The translations under genes and the position numbers were made by a program. Below are positions 61,691-64,000 of a stretch of 64,000 nt of DNA, piece by piece. The notes beneath the pieces are model-generated. The model did not search any database. It had not been told where the DNA came from and was given only the letters and a program-made list of their open reading frames with translations. Every line of letters begins with the position of its first letter. The first letter of the stretch is position 1. This stretch comes from an uncultured Collinsella sp. (GTDB lineage Bacteria > Actinomycetota > Coriobacteriia > Coriobacteriales > Coriobacteriaceae). The stretch lies in assembly GCA_900541795.1 (NCBI GenBank), contig UQLC01000001.1, forward strand, positions 99,676 through 163,675, given 5' to 3'.

Positions 61691-63931
61691 GTGGCAAAGA
61701 AGAAGACGAAGAACCAGCCAAAGAAAAAGCAGGTCAACGCCGAGAACGTCATCGGCCTGCACTCCGAGGTCACCGACCAGCCGATCACGCAGACGCTCGA
61801 GGTCAACTACATGCCCTACGCCATGAGCGTCAACGTCTCGCGTGCGTTCCCCGAGATCGACGGCTTTAAGCCCTCGCACCGCAAGCTGCTCTACACCATG
61901 TACAAGATGGGTCTGCTCAAGGGCGAGCGCCAGAAGAGCGCCAACATCGTGGGCCAGACCATGAAGCTCAATCCGCACGGCGATGCCGCGATCTACGAGA
62001 CGATGGTGCGCTTGGCAACCGGCAACGAGGCGTTGCTCGCACCGTTCGTTGAGTCGAAGGGCAACTTTGGCAAGTACTATTCGGGCGACCTGAGCTACGC
62101 CGCCTCGCGTTATACCGAAGCCAAGCTCTCCCCCATCAGCGCCGAGATCTTCAAGGACATCGACAAGGACCCGGTCGACTTCGTCGACAGCTACGACGGT
62201 GCCATGAAGGAGCCGCGCCTGCTGCCCACCACGTTCCCCAACATCCTTGTCTCGGCCAACAAGGGCATCGGCGTCGCCATGGCGTCCGACATCTGCGGCT
62301 TCAACCTCAACGAGGTCTGCACCGCCACGATGCACTACCTGCAGGATCCCGATTGCGACCTGCTCGAGTACATGCCCATGCCCGACTTCTCGACCGGCGG
62401 CGAGATCATCTACCGCCGCGAGGAGATGGAAAAGATTATTGAGACCGGCCTGGGCAGCTTCCAGATTCGCTCCCGCTGGCGTTGGATTCCCGAAGAGCGC
62501 ATCATCGAGGTCTACGAGATCCCCTACACCACCAAGACCGATGTCATCATCGAGCGCATCGTCAAGCTCTCCAAAGAGGGCAAGGTCAAGGAGATCGCTG
62601 ACATCCGCGACGAAACCGACCTCTCGGGCTTGCGCATCGCCATCGACCTTAAGCGCGGCGTCGACCCCGACAAGCTCATGGCCAAGCTCTATCGCTCGAC
62701 CACGCTGCAGGATTCGTTCTCGTGCAACTTCAACGTGTTGGTCGATGGTTACCCTCGCGTTATGGGCGTGCGTCAGATCCTGCACGAGTGGGTCAAGTGG
62801 CGTATTGAGTCCACGCGTCGCCGCATTAACTTTGACCTGGGAAAAAAGTCCGAGCGCCTGCACCTGCTGCACGGCCTCGAGGCGATCCTGCTCGACATCG
62901 ACAAGGCGATCGCCATCATCCGTGGCACCAAGCTCGAGGCCGAGGTCGTGCCCAACCTTATGCGCGGCTTCGACATCGACGAGACCCAGGCCGAGTTTGT
63001 TGCCGAGCTCAAGCTCCGCAACATCAACGAGGAGTACATCCTCAACCGCACCAAGGACATCGCTAAGCTTGAGGGCGAGATTGCCGAGCTTGAGGAGATC
63101 CTCTCCAGCGAGGAGAACATCAAGAAGGTCATCAGCGACGAGCTGGCCGCGGTCAACAAGAAGTATGTGATGCCGCGCCGCACGGGCAGGATCGAGCCCC
63201 ATGAGGTTATCGAAGTAAGCTTGGAGCCCGAGGTCGAGGAGTACCCGGTCACCATCATGCTCTCGCGCGATGGCTACCTTAAGAAGATGACGGACCGCGT
63301 GCTCAAGAAGGCGACCACGCTCAAGTACAAAGACGGCGACAAACCCTTTATCGAGTTCCCGTCCTCCAACACCCACGAGTTGCTGGTCTTTACCAACAAG
63401 AGCCAGGTGTACAAGTGCAAGGTTGCGGCGTTTGAGGATACCAAGTCGGCCCAGCTGGGCTCGTACCTGCCAACCGATCTTGAGATGGAACCCGACGAGA
63501 GCGTCATCTGGGTCATCGACCCCGAGGACTACAAGGCCGACGTGCTGTTCGTCTTTGAGAACGGCCGCGTGGTGCGCGTCGCGCTTTCTGGATACGTCAC
63601 CAAGACCAACCGCAAGCGCCTCAAGAACGCCATCTACGGCGGCAGCAAACTGCTGTATGCACAGGTGCTCAAGGAAGATCGCGACATCGCGCTGGTCTCG
63701 AGCGACTATCGCTTGATGAACTTCAACACGTCGCTACTCAAGACCAAGACGACAACCAACACGCAGGGCGTCCAAGCCTTTACGGCCAAGAAGGGCCGCT
63801 CGGTCACCACCGTCGGCACAACCGAGGAGATTCTTGGCGCCGGCGTCTCGGCCGAGAAGTTCACCGCACAGAGCCTGCCTTCTGCCGGTGCCCTCATGAA
63901 GGAAAACGACATGCCGAGCCTGTTTGACTAG
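61691..63931 (+). CDS. parC: Type IIA topoisomerase subunit A (ParC/GyrA-like)
   Basis: A 746-residue DNA-cleaving subunit. The catalytic Tyr is in YAASRYTEAKLSP. The quinolone region reads NPHGDAAIYETMVRLATGNE, with Ala where GyrA Ser83/ParC Ser80 sits and Glu at the Asp87/Glu84 site. Tower and coiled-coil gate helices follow (ERLHLLHGLEAILLDIDKAI, LRNINEEYILNRTKDIAKLE). The C-terminal beta-pinwheel is short (VTIMLSRDGYLKKMTDRVLK, VTKTNRKRLKNAIYGGSKLL), without an obvious GyrA box, favouring topoisomerase IV. GTG start 61691 follows AAGAGGATATC. Cotranscribed with parE. Confidence 0.9.
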   Translation: MAKKKTKNQPKKKQVNAENVIGLHSEVTDQPITQTLEVNYMPYAMSVNVSRAFPEIDGFKPSHRKLLYTMYKMGLLKGERQKSANIVGQTMKLNPHGDAAIYETMVRLATGNEALLAPFVESKGNFGKYYSGDLSYAASRYTEAKLSPISAEIFKDIDKDPVDFVDSYDGAMKEPRLLPTTFPNILVSANKGIGVAMASDICGFNLNEVCTATMHYLQDPDCDLLEYMPMPDFSTGGEIIYRREEMEKIIETGLGSFQIRSRWRWIPEERIIEVYEIPYTTKTDVIIERIVKLSKEGKVKEIADIRDETDLSGLRIAIDLKRGVDPDKLMAKLYRSTTLQDSFSCNFNVLVDGYPRVMGVRQILHEWVKWRIESTRRRINFDLGKKSERLHLLHGLEAILLDIDKAIAIIRGTKLEAEVVPNLMRGFDIDETQAEFVAELKLRNINEEYILNRTKDIAKLEGEIAELEEILSSEENIKKVISDELAAVNKKYVMPRRTGRIEPHEVIEVSLEPEVEEYPVTIMLSRDGYLKKMTDRVLKKATTLKYKDGDKPFIEFPSSNTHELLVFTNKSQVYKCKVAAFEDTKSAQLGSYLPTDLEMEPDESVIWVIDPEDYKADVLFVFENGRVVRVALSGYVTKTNRKRLKNAIYGGSKLLYAQVLKEDRDIALVSSDYRLMNFNTSLLKTKTTTNTQGVQAFTAKKGRSVTTVGTTEEILGAGVSAEKFTAQSLPSAGALMKENDMPSLFD

Positions 63932-63972
63932 GACGACAGCAGAACCGCCATAAGCTCTCAAAACGGTGGGGC

Positions 63973-64000
63973 CCGGAGCGCAGTAAATGCTGCGCTCCGG
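63973..64000 (+). terminator. Terminator of the parE-parC operon, cut by window end
   Basis: Arms CCGGAGCGCAG (63973-63983) and CTGCGCTCCGG (63990-64000) with a 6-base loop. The tail lies outside the window. Confidence 0.65.

Noticed and set aside
60890..63376. Long minus-strand open frame (828 codons) opposite parE/parC
   Set aside because: Val/Leu/Asp-biased antisense shadow of two well-supported topoisomerase genes.

Overview
The window is 64 kb of GC-rich chromosome with short intergenic gaps, frequent ATG/GTG/TTG starts and clear purine-rich ribosome binding sites. Gene content and protein style suggest a Coriobacteriia (Actinomycetota) gut anaerobe of the Collinsella type. Supporting features are two MgtA-class P-type ATPases, a CD1871A-type CXXC microprotein next to a 4Fe-4S membrane protein, an LPXTG-like LAGTGD surface anchor, and a diverged ParE/ParC pair. 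The lineage is inferred; no rRNA or tRNA gene was found to settle it.

Layout. 1-8.6 kb: a UvrA-type ATPase (cut by the window edge), an AAA ATPase with a winged-helix tail, a TetM-like ribosomal GTPase, a GNAT enzyme, two RNA methyltransferases (RsmJ, RlmA) and small proteins. 8.7-16.1 kb: MATE and DMT exporters with a LysR regulator, uracil-DNA glycosylase, an SDR enzyme, a queuosine-precursor transporter behind a candidate preQ1-I riboswitch, and release factor 3. 16.2-16.5 kb: a striking non-coding array of eight 15-bp repeats at exact 40-bp spacing in alternating orientation. 16.6-29.3 kb: a GntR/ABC operon, transporters, a ClC-type channel, a K+ channel, a BvgS-like hybrid sensor kinase, PLP and tRNA-modifying enzymes, an XRE-TipAS regulator and a glutaredoxin. 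29.3-31.8 kb: an AT-richer accessory stretch full of inverted repeats, two micro-ORFs with the same 5' end facing each other, an orphan ribbon-helix-helix protein, a Dus enzyme and a MITE-like element.

31.8-39.6 kb: magnesium-type transport. Two MgtA-class ATPases flank a winged-helix regulator that lacks a receiver domain, and two membrane microproteins (51 and 27 aa) lie next to them. 39.6-47.1 kb: a MacB-like ABC fusion, then a redox operon (CXXC microprotein, 4Fe-4S membrane protein, TlpA-like lipoprotein) divergent from an OmpR/histidine-kinase pair that may control it. 47.1-51 kb: decayed genes (arginase-like, AAA ATPase), a hypothetical gene and a PadR/HAAS/DUF4097-like operon. 51-59.5 kb: a LuxR regulator followed by a very large wall-anchored surface protein split by a one-base frameshift, a lipoprotein, and an AAA ATPase whose promoter lies between palindromic sites. 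59.6-64 kb: a type IIA topoisomerase pair.

Several families of short palindromes recur between genes. The best candidates for undescribed biology are the 40-bp alternating array, the mirrored micro-ORF element, the iterated sites upstream of AAA-ATPase genes, and the microprotein-rich Mg2+ transporter cluster.
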